Assembly (NCBI GenBank): GCA_050250575.1
Contig: JBFWOJ010000018.1
Location: forward strand, 1-64,000
From: SHVO01 sp050250575
GTDB taxonomy: Bacteria > Pseudomonadota > Alphaproteobacteria > Rhodospirillales > Rhodospirillaceae
Direction: 5' to 3'
DNA length: 64,000 nucleotides
Made by a program: the position numbers and the translations under genes. A model generated the notes under the pieces. It was not told where the DNA came from. It was given only the letters and a program-made list of their open reading frames with translations, and did not search any database. This document shows positions 53,601 to 61,415 of the stretch, one piece after another; the first letter of the stretch is position 1, and each line of letters opens with the position of its first letter.

Positions 53601-55574
53601 GGCGACGCCGACGATAAGATGCTCGACCGAGCGCTCGATAGGGTGGTTGCTCTCTCGCGCACGACGCCATTCGCGGGCAACTCCGGCTGGGGCAAATTGA
53701 CCGTCGTTCATGCGGTCGACCAACCTCTCGAGGTGCCGGCCATCCGGTCGGAGCAGGGCGGACTTGTCTTCAAAGTGGTAAGGCCGGCGCCGGAGACCGA
53801 GTGGGCCGCCTATGCCGCAACCTCCAATTCGCCCATTGGCATCGACCTTGCGTCCGAGCGCGGGGCCACCCACGCTCACTTTGTCGGCCAGGTCTTCGTG
53901 CACCGGATGTCGACCGCCGCGGCGAGGTGTGAGGCGACATGGGTTGACTGGACTGCGGCGCCCGTCAACGAGGGCACGGAGAAAAGCCCAAACTATGTCC
54001 ATCGGCGGCCAAAGATCACCCGAACAATTTTCGATGTCGACAGCATCCCGATTGATCTCGCGGGAGATGAACAGAGATTCGTCAATCTTTTCCGCGATGA
54101 GGCGCGCACGTTGCGTCGGGGTGCGTCGTACGAATTCGGAAATACTGCAGCGCGCCTTCTCCATCTCCGCCTGATCGGTACATCTCGCTTCGCGAACGAG
54201 TTTGATGCCGACAAAATCGAGCGGCCGCCCGGCGCCGAGGGGCAGTTCGAGCTCGAGAGCCGCCCACACGGCGAGGTCGAAATGACTCCGAGCCGGGATC
54301 GCGAAAAATTCGATGAGGCCGCGCTCGACCTCGACGTGCAGATCAAGGGTAACCAACGCACCGTGCTGATGAAAGCCACCGAGCGTCCGCCCAAGCCGGC
54401 TATCGACAAGATCAGCTGGGTGGCGCCGGAGAAACAATCGACTCAGGTGCAGGAGTCGGACCCGCGCGGCAAGTGCGGCATTCTGGCGCAGCCGGCTTTT
54501 GTAGCCGAAAAGTCGGTTCATCCCCGCCTCTGGCTCTCATCGCCGGTTTTCACCTCCGGAAACGCCGAGAAGATCGCCGTGATATGCGTCCCGGGCGACC
54601 TGTTCCACGGCGCCGACCTTTCAAATCTCACCACCGACGATTTCAAGACCACATATAAGGACGTGGCAGAGTACGTCGCCCGCTGGGGCCGCGATCCCGT
54701 CATAAATACCGGTTCCGTCGGACCGTTCATGGCGCCGGAGGCTTTCCAAGGGTGGGTGGGGACCCGCCGCGATCTTGGACTGCCCCTGCCGGTCGCCGGG
54801 CCGGAGCGCCGCGGCGCGCGCGCAGGACGAAATGGCTTCGACGCTCAGCTACCCAAAGTGGCTGTGGCGCTTTACCAGCCGATGCTCGATACGGAAACCG
54901 GGCGCTGGTACGTCGACATCCCGATTGTACCTCGCGCGCATATGACCTGGGTCCGGCTCGCGATCGCGAATTACCAGCCCTACGCCGAACCCGGGCTCGA
55001 GCTGTCTCAGCCGCTCGCGCTCGATCCGATTCAGATTCCGGCGAGCCGCACCGTCGAGATCCACGTCAACCGCGACGAATCGCTCACCGTTAGGGTCATG
55101 GGCCTCGCCTACACTGCGCGCGCGCCCGACAATCCACACAAGACCGGGTCCTCCGCCGCCGGACCGCAGACCAACACGCCGCTGCTCGGAATCCGCTTGT
55201 TGCGAGCGCTTCCCGAGCGGGCGGGCACTGTTGTCGGTTACGACAAGCGCGGCCACGCCCTTGTGCGCGCACGCGCGGAACCGACCAGTGCGGGCCGCGA
55301 CAATCTCGAATGGCTGTACTGCCTCGCGCCGCCCTCGGGAGGACTCCGTGACATAGAATACGTCGTGCAGATTGACGAGCTGGAGCTTCACATTCCCGAT
55401 GTGGATCTCGCGACCACAACCGATCCGGCGAGCGCGGATTACTATGTCGAGAAGCCGGCGCTGTTTTCAATTGCCGTGCCGATCTTTCGTATTCTCCAGA
55501 GTGCTGCGCAAAACGTCCAACAGAGCCTCCCCCCGCAATCGGCTGGAGAGAGTGCCGCGCAAGCAGCGGAATAA
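50631..55574 (+). CDS. Giant 1,647-residue protein of unknown function
   Basis: Starts at ATG 50631 (MPLATNLFCLPLADGMK), one base after the stop of the first giant gene, so the two are surely coupled. No signal peptide or membrane helix. A helical segment with ALxxL and AxxLL patterns lies around residues 200-330; the rest reads as beta-rich, with FDVDSIPIDLAG and VWLRLFPKAK-type segments but no recognisable domain. It shares the character of protein 1 (large, soluble, many Pro and Asp turns), without an obvious sequence repeat. Probably a structural partner of protein 1; function unknown. Confidence 0.9.
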   Translation: MPLATNLFCLPLADGMKSDGTLRISIMVMPEPSASGAFHMDNEALPSAVRTAGTPTIYVFDRNGDRMPVKGVVIHDNWPHNTVEKADALWLRLFPKAKAQDLWDTLVGTASAGAHILNRNDAAARGFVLAGKHAVSVRGGRHYDHAGISRDLEEVRVADSAWRLGVVAAACHLQELQTQKGANQDTLNGLTSLPAVASAAAAPFRDVGLIFRRAIAPLFEFAERRFDSMARVAHFVAPSVEDASRTLLFADLDKASKAAINVDRTSRRLEADYPALFGSLQRTLAETKRPNVLTSLSLTPNSLKAATPHFAKKLLAHGEANPIEQKQSHERDVKVTDKYEQVRRKLAGIRSFPTVAKFLGMIVDVEISAADAASFPASGFIGATFGTTRPPDMGSARELTAFALDRAQGMFYVRENPRSAEDGNPLLNFYSNDYPLQRGLAVGSQFTVGSDDPVMHLYSTAQQMMSESEALANGALPQSLSSKLPEVQNRGLHVLYREAFFQSSAFAQRAVENVIRRTKGETIYHYAEDLIIGVRPDVRRTRTPAAPARSEAASATPVADEFLPLMIRTLSFHDIRSAYGRNPDVDDGWHPYPEFQDRDHGVARALPKLVPNGTDKQLSPAQTVLTWMGDPLGVPAPQIDKDGNEIYEVPASADDFDLGHTYDVPISLLPPPVLRVGDSYEFGMRAVMPHGGDIGFDKAVDLYDKTAQAPFAGEGFATAAFPFLYQGDLKSPIVLLPHNDPFLNPAIKAPPLARDDRIVLRSGSSGQTNYIRRILVPPKVNPDVAEQFGLFDPYTDTDDVSPPSAFLAYQRVEGTGAFPDVANHAIQTNVNRSPVAGGVLAVAKPTKAEIPAYYPHPLSRTAMMLFERNLRVPTPYTDQPVEMSFWNADETPFNARPVVLDFYANKDVKGAEVQAGFSTTLGGKGTPPVTAHVINVAPAEFATLWYWVPDANETITKRARTRAIVSRLGKVLASSAHTIALAKNLGFDSEGDADDKMLDRALDRVVALSRTTPFAGNSGWGKLTVVHAVDQPLEVPAIRSEQGGLVFKVVRPAPETEWAAYAATSNSPIGIDLASERGATHAHFVGQVFVHRMSTAAARCEATWVDWTAAPVNEGTEKSPNYVHRRPKITRTIFDVDSIPIDLAGDEQRFVNLFRDEARTLRRGASYEFGNTAARLLHLRLIGTSRFANEFDADKIERPPGAEGQFELESRPHGEVEMTPSRDREKFDEAALDLDVQIKGNQRTVLMKATERPPKPAIDKISWVAPEKQSTQVQESDPRGKCGILAQPAFVAEKSVHPRLWLSSPVFTSGNAEKIAVICVPGDLFHGADLSNLTTDDFKTTYKDVAEYVARWGRDPVINTGSVGPFMAPEAFQGWVGTRRDLGLPLPVAGPERRGARAGRNGFDAQLPKVAVALYQPMLDTETGRWYVDIPIVPRAHMTWVRLAIANYQPYAEPGLELSQPLALDPIQIPASRTVEIHVNRDESLTVRVMGLAYTARAPDNPHKTGSSAAGPQTNTPLLGIRLLRALPERAGTVVGYDKRGHALVRARAEPTSAGRDNLEWLYCLAPPSGGLRDIEYVVQIDELELHIPDVDLATTTDPASADYYVEKPALFSIAVPIFRILQSAAQNVQQSLPPQSAGESAAQAAE

Positions 55575-55595
55575 ATAAAAGAGCAGGAGAGAAAA

Positions 55596-56384
55596 ATGAC
55601 GAAGCAGAAAACCGCGCACCGTGCGTCGGGAAGCCGAACGGAGCGCGCAGGGAAATCCGGCCCGGGGATCGCGCTGGATGCCGTCGCGTCCGTACTCGCG
55701 CAGAAGGAGGTGCCGCGCAGCGACATCCAGCTTCTCGCGGAGCTTCACACTGACGGCAAAGCATGGATTATAGATGTCGCTCCATGCGCAGACGGGCCGG
55801 TGTACCGGGTTGCCAAGAAGGACGTCATCGTCGGTCAGTCAAAAATGACCACTTGCACGGACGGCCGGCAGAAAAAGATCCATCACATCACTGTCCGCGG
55901 CGACGCCGATGGCATGCGCTGGCAGGCCGGAAAAGCGCGCGATCTATTTGGCCTGGATCCTCTTGGTATGCGGCCGCCGCAGTACGTCCGTATCGCTTTC
56001 ACCTCGAGCGGCGAAGGTACGCTCACCTATGGTGGGACGTCAGTCCCTTGTTTGGGACGGCCGGGATTCGGCTACCGGAAGGATCTGACGATCACTGGTG
56101 TCGTGGGCATCGACAAATTTAGGGAACGATGGAGCACCGAATACGGGGTGATGATGGAGTGGGCCGTGCTCATCATGGGCCAGCGCGGAATCTATGTGCA
56201 CCTGGGGGCGGACACCATCGCAACAAATTACAACCAACCGAGCGCGGGATGCATTCATCTCGCCGGTGCAAACGCCAGCAGGTTTTACGACTGGATTACG
56301 GGGACGACGCGCTTTGAGATCAGCTGTCCCTGGGCTGTTCCAGGCAGAAAGGATGTTTCCCCGTTTGTCGAACTTCAGTCGTGA
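55596..56384 (+). CDS. L,D-transpeptidase-like (YkuD fold) protein with SAGC motif
   Basis: A 262-residue protein after AGGAGA. The C-terminal third has the YkuD layout: GIYVHLGAD with His202, then 17 residues on PSAGCIHLAG with Cys219 and His221. Standard L,D-transpeptidases have S(H/R)GC(I/V)R; here Ala replaces the basic residue and His replaces Arg, so the chemistry may differ. There is no signal peptide; the first 25 residues are Lys/Arg/Ser-rich. A cysteine transpeptidase or protease-like activity on a target in the same operon is possible. Next to the two giant genes and the subtilase. Confidence 0.78.
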   Translation: MTKQKTAHRASGSRTERAGKSGPGIALDAVASVLAQKEVPRSDIQLLAELHTDGKAWIIDVAPCADGPVYRVAKKDVIVGQSKMTTCTDGRQKKIHHITVRGDADGMRWQAGKARDLFGLDPLGMRPPQYVRIAFTSSGEGTLTYGGTSVPCLGRPGFGYRKDLTITGVVGIDKFRERWSTEYGVMMEWAVLIMGQRGIYVHLGADTIATNYNQPSAGCIHLAGANASRFYDWITGTTRFEISCPWAVPGRKDVSPFVELQS

Positions 56385-56444
56385 CACGCAACAGGCGGGC
56401 GATTCCACATATGTAACTAGATAGTCATTGGCGGAAGAAGTGAG

Positions 56445-58181
56445 ATGCCGTTCGACATCAATCGATTCGTATTAAACGCGAAGCGCCAGCTGGAAGAGCT
56501 TCGTCAGCGCAAAAACGGCGATCTAGAAGCGCATATGCATCTACAAGAGTCCGTCAAAGACGGGATTCGGATAATTCTTGAAGTAAAGGAGAGATCCGAC
56601 GGCCCTGGCCTAAAGGACCGATTCCTGGCGCGACTCCGGCCGGACTTTCTACATGAAATCACGCCTCTTTTTAGGGGAGCTGCGGACGAGCCGTCAAGGA
56701 CTCCGCACTTTGATCTCGCGAAGTTTTGGTTGCTCAGGATTTTCGATGTTAGTTCGTTCGTGCCTGGGGGAAATCTCTTTGACTTGGCTCATGAGCTTCG
56801 ACAGCAATTGGATCTGCATTCAGCCGAGCCCGATTTGCCTTATGAAGACAATGAAGCTGTCGAAATTGGTAGTCGCTCACGCGTATTGACCACAGCCATT
56901 GCAGACCGCGCATGGTCACTTAGGACCATGCGCGTTCCCGAGGCTTGGAAGTACTCCCTCCAAAATGCCGGTCTCACTCCTCAGGGAAGCGGGATTGTGA
57001 TCGGACATCCTGACACCGGTTATACGGTGCATGACGATCTCGATGCGGCGCGCTTGCTCATTTCGAAGGGCTACGACTTTATCGACAACAAGTGGGACCC
57101 TTTAGACCCGTTGACCTATAAAGGGTCACCGGGGCACGGAACGGCGACGGGCAGTGTCATCATGAGTGGCGGCGGAGTGACGCCCGCTCCGATATCGGGG
57201 GGTGGGACGACCCCGCCCGGAGAAGTGACGGGTGTCGCTCCTCAAGCAGGATTGATCCCGATAAGGACCGCGAAATTCGTCGCGTGGATATTTTCGAGCC
57301 ATATTGCTCAGGCCATACACTTCGCCCGCCAGTGTAATTGCCACGTCATCTCGATCAGTATGGGTGGTACGCCCCTGCGAGCCTTGCATGCCGCAATTTA
57401 CGACGCCGTCGCCGATGGCATCGTTGTTGTCGCAGCTGCAGGAAATGAGGTTCGTACGGTTGTATATCCCGCCAGATACCCGGAATGCATCGCTTTAGCT
57501 GCGACCAACTATAAGGACATTCCGTGGCGGAGATCTTCGAGAGGCAAAGCAATTGATGTGTCGGCGCCCGGCGAACAGGTCTGGCGTGCAATCAAAAGGC
57601 GGCCTACGGACAGCAACACAGGAGTCGGACCAAGCAATGGTACGTCATATGCGGCGGCAAACGCCGCCGGGGTAGCTGCACTATGGTTATCGCATCACGG
57701 TGCCGACGGTTTGCGGCGCGCTGCCGGCTCGAGCCTCCAAGAAACATTTCGGATGGCGCTGCGGACATCTGCGCGCGTGCCACCTGCATGGAACGCGTCG
57801 AAGTTCGGTGCCGGAATTATTGATGCGCATGCGCTGCTTGCACTTCCAGTACCTCCAACAGGTATTACGTCTCCATTCACTTCCGATCTGGACGAGACAG
57901 CTAGTCTTCTAGAGCCGCTTGACGAAGAGGTTGCAAAGGCAATGCTTGCGCAGTCCATCGGAGTGCCGCGAATTCAACTTGAACAGACTCTCGGTCCTTG
58001 GCTCGGCGAAATAGCCCACATCTTCTTTACGCTGAACGTTGAAGAGGATCCGTCGTTTCAGATGTTGACCACGCATTCTCTGTCCACCGTCGATATTGGG
58101 GCAAGCCAATTGCGGGCGTTGCTTGAAAGACACGGTTCGGAATCTCTTTTAGGATGGCTAGTGGCCAGGAAAAAGCCGTAG
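56445..58181 (+). CDS. Subtilisin-like (S8) serine protease without signal peptide
   Basis: A 578-residue S8 protease. The catalytic triad is complete: Asp190 in IGHPDTGYT, His231 in SPGHGTATGS, Ser401 in NGTSYAAANAAGVAAL, with the oxyanion Asn334 in AAAGNE. Residues about 1-140 form an N-terminal domain that ends like an S8 propeptide (LHSAEPDLPYEDN). The C-terminal 120 residues (from about 455) are not protease and are unknown. There is no secretion signal, so it acts in the cytoplasm or is released by another path. It ends the operon; GC is visibly lower than in the giant genes, pointing to a separate origin. Confidence 0.92.
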   Translation: MPFDINRFVLNAKRQLEELRQRKNGDLEAHMHLQESVKDGIRIILEVKERSDGPGLKDRFLARLRPDFLHEITPLFRGAADEPSRTPHFDLAKFWLLRIFDVSSFVPGGNLFDLAHELRQQLDLHSAEPDLPYEDNEAVEIGSRSRVLTTAIADRAWSLRTMRVPEAWKYSLQNAGLTPQGSGIVIGHPDTGYTVHDDLDAARLLISKGYDFIDNKWDPLDPLTYKGSPGHGTATGSVIMSGGGVTPAPISGGGTTPPGEVTGVAPQAGLIPIRTAKFVAWIFSSHIAQAIHFARQCNCHVISISMGGTPLRALHAAIYDAVADGIVVVAAAGNEVRTVVYPARYPECIALAATNYKDIPWRRSSRGKAIDVSAPGEQVWRAIKRRPTDSNTGVGPSNGTSYAAANAAGVAALWLSHHGADGLRRAAGSSLQETFRMALRTSARVPPAWNASKFGAGIIDAHALLALPVPPTGITSPFTSDLDETASLLEPLDEEVAKAMLAQSIGVPRIQLEQTLGPWLGEIAHIFFTLNVEEDPSFQMLTTHSLSTVDIGASQLRALLERHGSESLLGWLVARKKP

Positions 58182-58717
58182 ATCTCAAGGCCGATGTAGT
58201 CGCCGGAGAAACCGGGTAAAGTGGCACGATGGGGATCGCCACCGGGAAATGCATGCGCTTGCAGCTGCTGAAAGAGTGAGTTCAGGTTGTTAGGCGCAGG
58301 GGTGCAGGCCCGTGGCGGACCTACCCTCTCCGCCACACTTAAACTGCCGGACGCATTCGCGCAAAGTAACGAATTTCGTCACGTTGGGAGAATGAAACGC
58401 ATCAGATCTATTTCCCGCGCAGGGCGCACTCCGTGCAGTCGCGTTCGCAGCGTCCCTGAGAGATGACGATTGGTGCTGGCGGTGATAATTTTGCGCCTGC
58501 CGACGCAAGTCGGCGAGTGGGATGAAGGCCAGGTGCTTTTCGCACAAAAATAATTTTTGTCGGTACAACTTCCGCGTGGTGTGATGTTGGTACGAATAAG
58601 GCAGTCCGTGGTCGTCCGTCAGCAGTCTCTCAATTCGAGGGTAGGAGAGTTGGTGCCTCTTGAGTTCGGGAAAAATTGCGCATTAAAAATCAAACGCTTA
58701 GAGGCCGAATGTGATGA
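58182..58717. other. Right end of the island, no supported gene
   Basis: About 540 bases between the protease stop and attR. Minus-strand frames at 58058-58336 and 58290-58568 lack ribosome binding sites and any family-like sequence. GTTGGTA at 58586-58592 repeats the motif found near attL. The base composition is AT-richer than the host. This looks like the att-flank of the element. Confidence 0.5.
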
Positions 58718-58734
58718 CGGCCCTGGGCACCATT
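58718..58734. repeat. attR, copy of the tRNA-Phe 3' end
   Basis: CGGCCCTGGGCACCATT, an exact 17-base match to 41385-41401. The sequence on both sides differs from the tRNA locus (GATGA before, CTTT after), as expected for the recombination boundary of an island. Confidence 0.88.
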
Positions 58735-58750
58735 CTTTCTATGTCCGACC

Positions 58751-58793
58751 CGGAGACATGGGTAACACCTTGTACCGGAGACATGGGTGACAC
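58751..58793. repeat. Double direct repeat at the end of an IS481-type remnant
   Basis: CGGAGACATGGGTRACAC occurs twice, at 58751-58768 and 58776-58793, 25 bases apart, next to the stop of the transposase remnant. It is probably the terminal region of the insertion sequence. Confidence 0.65.
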
Positions 58794-58795
58794 CC

Positions 58796-59185
58796 TCAGC
58801 CGAACGGGGTGTTGATGGGCTGTAGGGTCTTCTGCTCCAGGTCGATGTATCCGAGATCATAGTGCATGAAGGAGACGAGCCAAATGTCGTCTTCGACTTC
58901 CTTGAGTCCGAGGCGGTGACCGGCGAAGACGAGGGAGAGGTTGATCTTCTTCTTGTGCATGCAGATGCGGCCGCAGTCTGTCACCAAGAGATCCTTATCA
59001 TGAAGAGGATAGGTGAGGTCGGGGAGGCCGCGATAGGGCTTTGCGGAAGGAGTGTAGAGTTCGGCCGGACACTTCATGGCGATGGCCTCGTGGGGCCGCT
59101 CGGTGTTGAACTCCTCGAGGAAGGTATCGAACTTTGCCTGCTGCTGCAGGGTGTTCATGCCTGGAGGTCGAGGGGCCTCGCGCTT
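58796..59185 (-). pseudogene. IS481 family transposase, 3' fragment
   Basis: The C-terminal part of an IS481-type transposase: EFNTERPHEAIAMKCPAELY, then TPSAKPYRGLPDL, DCGRICMHKKKINLSL and HYDLGYIDLEQKTLQPIN. Homology starts near 59185 (KREAPRPPGMNTLQQQ); upstream sequence is unrelated, so the first two thirds (helix-turn-helix and most of the catalytic core) are missing. It is therefore a dead remnant, immediately outside attR of the island. Confidence 0.85.
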
Positions 59186-59549
59186 CCCGCGGCCTGATGG
59201 CGCTTCTTGATTGCGTCGGTCAGATGGATTGTGACGTTGACGCGCCGAACGTCCGGTCACGGAGTGACAGTACGCTCCTAACGGCGGGCGGGCGCATGTC
59301 CCATTACCTCATCACGGCGAATTTATGAATATTTAGGGGAATCCCGGATGGCGGGTGCTTACCTTTATTTGTATTCAATCCCTAGCGAGTTATTGCGCCG
59401 TCGCGCGAGACTTTTCCATCCGGCCCCGCGCCACGTGCGCTTCGCTTCAAGCCGATTCGGCACCCGCCGCATAGTAGAACAGTGTTCGGAAAATGGGGGA
59501 ATGCCTGCTGCGACGTTTGCGCAGCGATCCATGCGTCATAGGAGGAATT

Positions 59550-60005
59550 ATGACATCCAAGTGGACTATCGTTGCCCCTTTTATCGTAGCGTTGTTGATT
59601 ACCACCGGCGCCGTGTTCGTCGCACTTGATGCGCGCGAAGACGCGAGCGCGGCTCAGAACGACCTTTCCGTTGCGGCCCGGCAGATGGAGTTGCTGCGCG
59701 CAGATCTAAATGAAGCGCAAGCTAAGATCGCCGCTGTCCAAGCTCCCATCGCCGGGCCTGCCGACCGTGCGGAGGAAACGGCGCAATTAGAACAGAAGCT
59801 CGCAGCCGTCGAGATCGAAAATACTGCCTTGCGTGCGAAATTGCGAAGCGTTGAACAGAATGCGCGGCAAACCCGGCATACGGCCGACTTATGGCGTGAT
59901 CTGTTCGATTACACTTGGCGAACCCGGGAACCTGGTGAGGGGACCGTCGCGGCCACGTCGGTCGGTGAAAAACCGTCAGCCGTCGCGGATGCTCGTGCAA
60001 ATTGA
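59550..60005 (+). CDS. Membrane-anchored coiled-coil protein
   Basis: A 151-residue protein from ATG 59550 after the strong site AGGAGGAATT. It has one N-terminal membrane helix (VAPFIVALLITTGAVFVAL) then a heptad-rich coiled coil with MELLRADLNEAQAKIAAVQ and LEQKLAAVEIENTALRAKL. The C-terminal 40 residues are not helical. No family name is recognised. It resembles in layout the small proteins at 61097 and 62941. Confidence 0.75.
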   Translation: MTSKWTIVAPFIVALLITTGAVFVALDAREDASAAQNDLSVAARQMELLRADLNEAQAKIAAVQAPIAGPADRAEETAQLEQKLAAVEIENTALRAKLRSVEQNARQTRHTADLWRDLFDYTWRTREPGEGTVAATSVGEKPSAVADARAN

Positions 60006-60052
60006 CGAAGCGAGGTGACAGAGTCATCCCTGCCTTGAACAGGAACATTCAA

Positions 60053-60292
60053 GTGCGTCAGCTACCGCTGCGGCGGTTCGAGCCGGCTGCGTTGCGCCAA
60101 CAGGCCCTGAATTACCGAGCATTAATTGGATTGATGCGCTATCGCGCGGCGAAGCGGGGGATTGAGACCTTGGCGCTCCGGTACGAACGCGCAGCTGCGG
60201 ACCTTGAATTATCAAGGAAATCGTCGGCTAAAGACGAAGGTGAGCGACCCTCTACCATTACCGGACCTGCGCGGACTGGGCGCTGTTTCTAG
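60053..60292 (+). CDS. Small hypothetical protein
   Basis: A 79-residue frame from GTG 60053 with AGGAA seven bases upstream. The central part FEPAALRQQALNYRALIGLM and ALRYERAAADLEL is amphipathic helix, like the short helical proteins common in alphaproteobacteria. The end overlaps the start of the otsB remnant. The initiation is uncertain; a longer reading from TTG 60002 is also open. Confidence 0.4.
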   Translation: MRQLPLRRFEPAALRQQALNYRALIGLMRYRAAKRGIETLALRYERAAADLELSRKSSAKDEGERPSTITGPARTGRCF

Positions 60293-60700
60293 ACATGGAT
60301 GGCACGCTCCCTAATTGCCTTCGTGACCGCCCTAGTGGGAAGCCGGTCAACAGGAATGATTTTAAAGTCCTGTCGACGCTGCCGCAGATGCTCCTCACGC
60401 TTCGTTATGAGCTTGGTGGGGCTGTTGCTGTCGTGTCGGAAGCAACGCTGGCGGACATTGACCGTCTTCTCGGTGGGGAAGGATCTGACGCCGCCGGATG
60501 TCACGGCGCTGAGTGGCGGGCGCATGGGGCCAAAACGATACGCGACGGGGATCCGCAGGCAATAACAAGAGTAGTCCGTCAATTGCGGAAGTGTACGCGC
60601 GGATTGCCGACGAGCCCGCATTTGAATGCGCGTAGAGCGAATCCCTAACCGATAAAGGTGTCTTTGTGCTCGTGATGCTCCACGTATCCGGAAGGATTTG
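60240..60700 (+). pseudogene. otsB: Trehalose-6-phosphate phosphatase remnant, frameshifted and truncated
   Basis: GTG 60240 starts VSDPLPLPDLR, then a frameshift near 60275 leads to DWALFLDMDGTLPN, the HAD motif I of OtsB. The next block, LGGAVAVVSEATLADIDRLL and CHGAEWRAHG, also matches OtsB. A second frame change near 60600 leads to DKGVFVLVML, after which nothing recognisable remains. Full OtsB has about 250 residues. The product cannot be made in one piece. Confidence 0.78.
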
Positions 60701-61096
60701 CCATCGGAGGCGCATGCCGGCCGAACGGCCGGTGAACCATTCAGAACGTTGGCTGCGTTGTTTTCAGTGCGAGGTCATCGTCTGCCTATCGTTTGCCAAC
60801 GCGCGTCGTGGGCGTTAAGTACGGTCGTAGCGAAGTGGCGATACGTGCCACGGCTCATCAGCTTGGTATTTCGTTGAAACCGGTTAATCGACGTCCCTAC
60901 GGAACTAAGCGAAAAAAAGCCGCTGAGAGTTCTGCGGCTTATCCGAGTTGATCTGCGGGGACAGCCCGTGGAGAAGAGGGTTTTCGCACGAGACTTCCAG
61001 CCGCTTTTTCACCAATCCGGCACTTGGCCCACGCACTCTAACTACGAATAATGCCATCGCTCCAACCCGCAATTCAGCGTCCAGCACCCGAACGAT
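60701..61096. other. Region without a supported gene
   Basis: Nearly 400 bases between the otsB remnant and the small coiled-coil gene. It contains the terminator at 60911-60940 for the minus-strand gene. Weak frames here lack ribosome binding sites. Some of the stretch may be further decayed otsB sequence. Confidence 0.45.
60911..60940 (-). terminator. Rho-independent terminator of the 61097-61324 gene
   Basis: A 7-bp perfect stem (AAGCCGC at 60917-60923, GCGGCTT at 60934-60940) with a ten-base loop and seven A on its left, which give the T run on the minus strand. It lies 160 bases beyond the stop of the small minus-strand gene. Confidence 0.78.
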
Positions 61097-61324
61097 CTAT
61101 CCTTCGCGTTTGGCTTCGAAATTCGCCGCTGGTAGCGAACATGGTTCGGAGACGCTGCTACGATCCGCCGAAGTGCTTAAGGCTTCGATCTTTTCGTTTA
61201 GCGCGATTATTTTTTCACTTGCGGCGGCCAAATCGGCTCGAAGCGCAGTTATGTGGGAGAAGGCTGCAACAAGCGCGATCGCCAAGAAACCGCCGATCAG
61301 GTTCTGTTTGGTAAGGGCAGGCAT
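61097..61324 (-). CDS. Small membrane-anchored coiled-coil protein
   Basis: A 75-residue frame from the ATG whose complement ends at 61324, with GGAG upstream. NLIGGFLAIALVAAFSHI is a membrane helix; LRADLAAASEKIIALNEKIE is a coiled coil. The start MP and helix-then-LRA pattern resemble the protein at 62941. A terminator follows. Function unknown. Confidence 0.6.
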   Translation of the reverse strand: MPALTKQNLIGGFLAIALVAAFSHITALRADLAAASEKIIALNEKIEALSTSADRSSVSEPCSLPAANFEAKREG

Positions 61325-61415
61325 AACGTTTGCTCCGTTCTGGGCCGAGTACAGGCTACTTCGGCGTCAGACGGCAGACGATCAGGGAATCCCTGGGTCG
61401 AGGGTTGGACAATCG

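Larger units (their letters stand above)
41385..58734 (+). mobile_element. 17.3-kb integrated island at tRNA-Phe
   Basis: The element is bounded by the 17-bp direct repeat CGGCCCTGGGCACCATT. It has a tyrosine integrase just inside attL, pointing inward, and the remaining 15 kb is one plus-strand four-gene unit. No excisionase, replication, conjugation or phage structural genes are seen, so it is either an integrated cargo unit that depends on a helper or one that cannot leave. GC content of the two giant genes is close to the host; the last gene (protease) and the right end are clearly more AT-rich, suggesting a mixed origin. Confidence 0.85.

Noticed and set aside
58058..58568. Minus-strand frames at the right end of the island
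   Set aside because: No start site, no family-like sequence, and partial overlap with the protease gene.
41385..58734. The island as a prophage
   Set aside because: No capsid, terminase, portal, lysis or replication gene is recognisable; only an integrase is present.
59348..59629. A 93-codon plus-strand frame before the first coiled-coil gene
   Set aside because: Low-complexity Arg-rich sequence, and it overlaps a gene with an excellent ribosome binding site.
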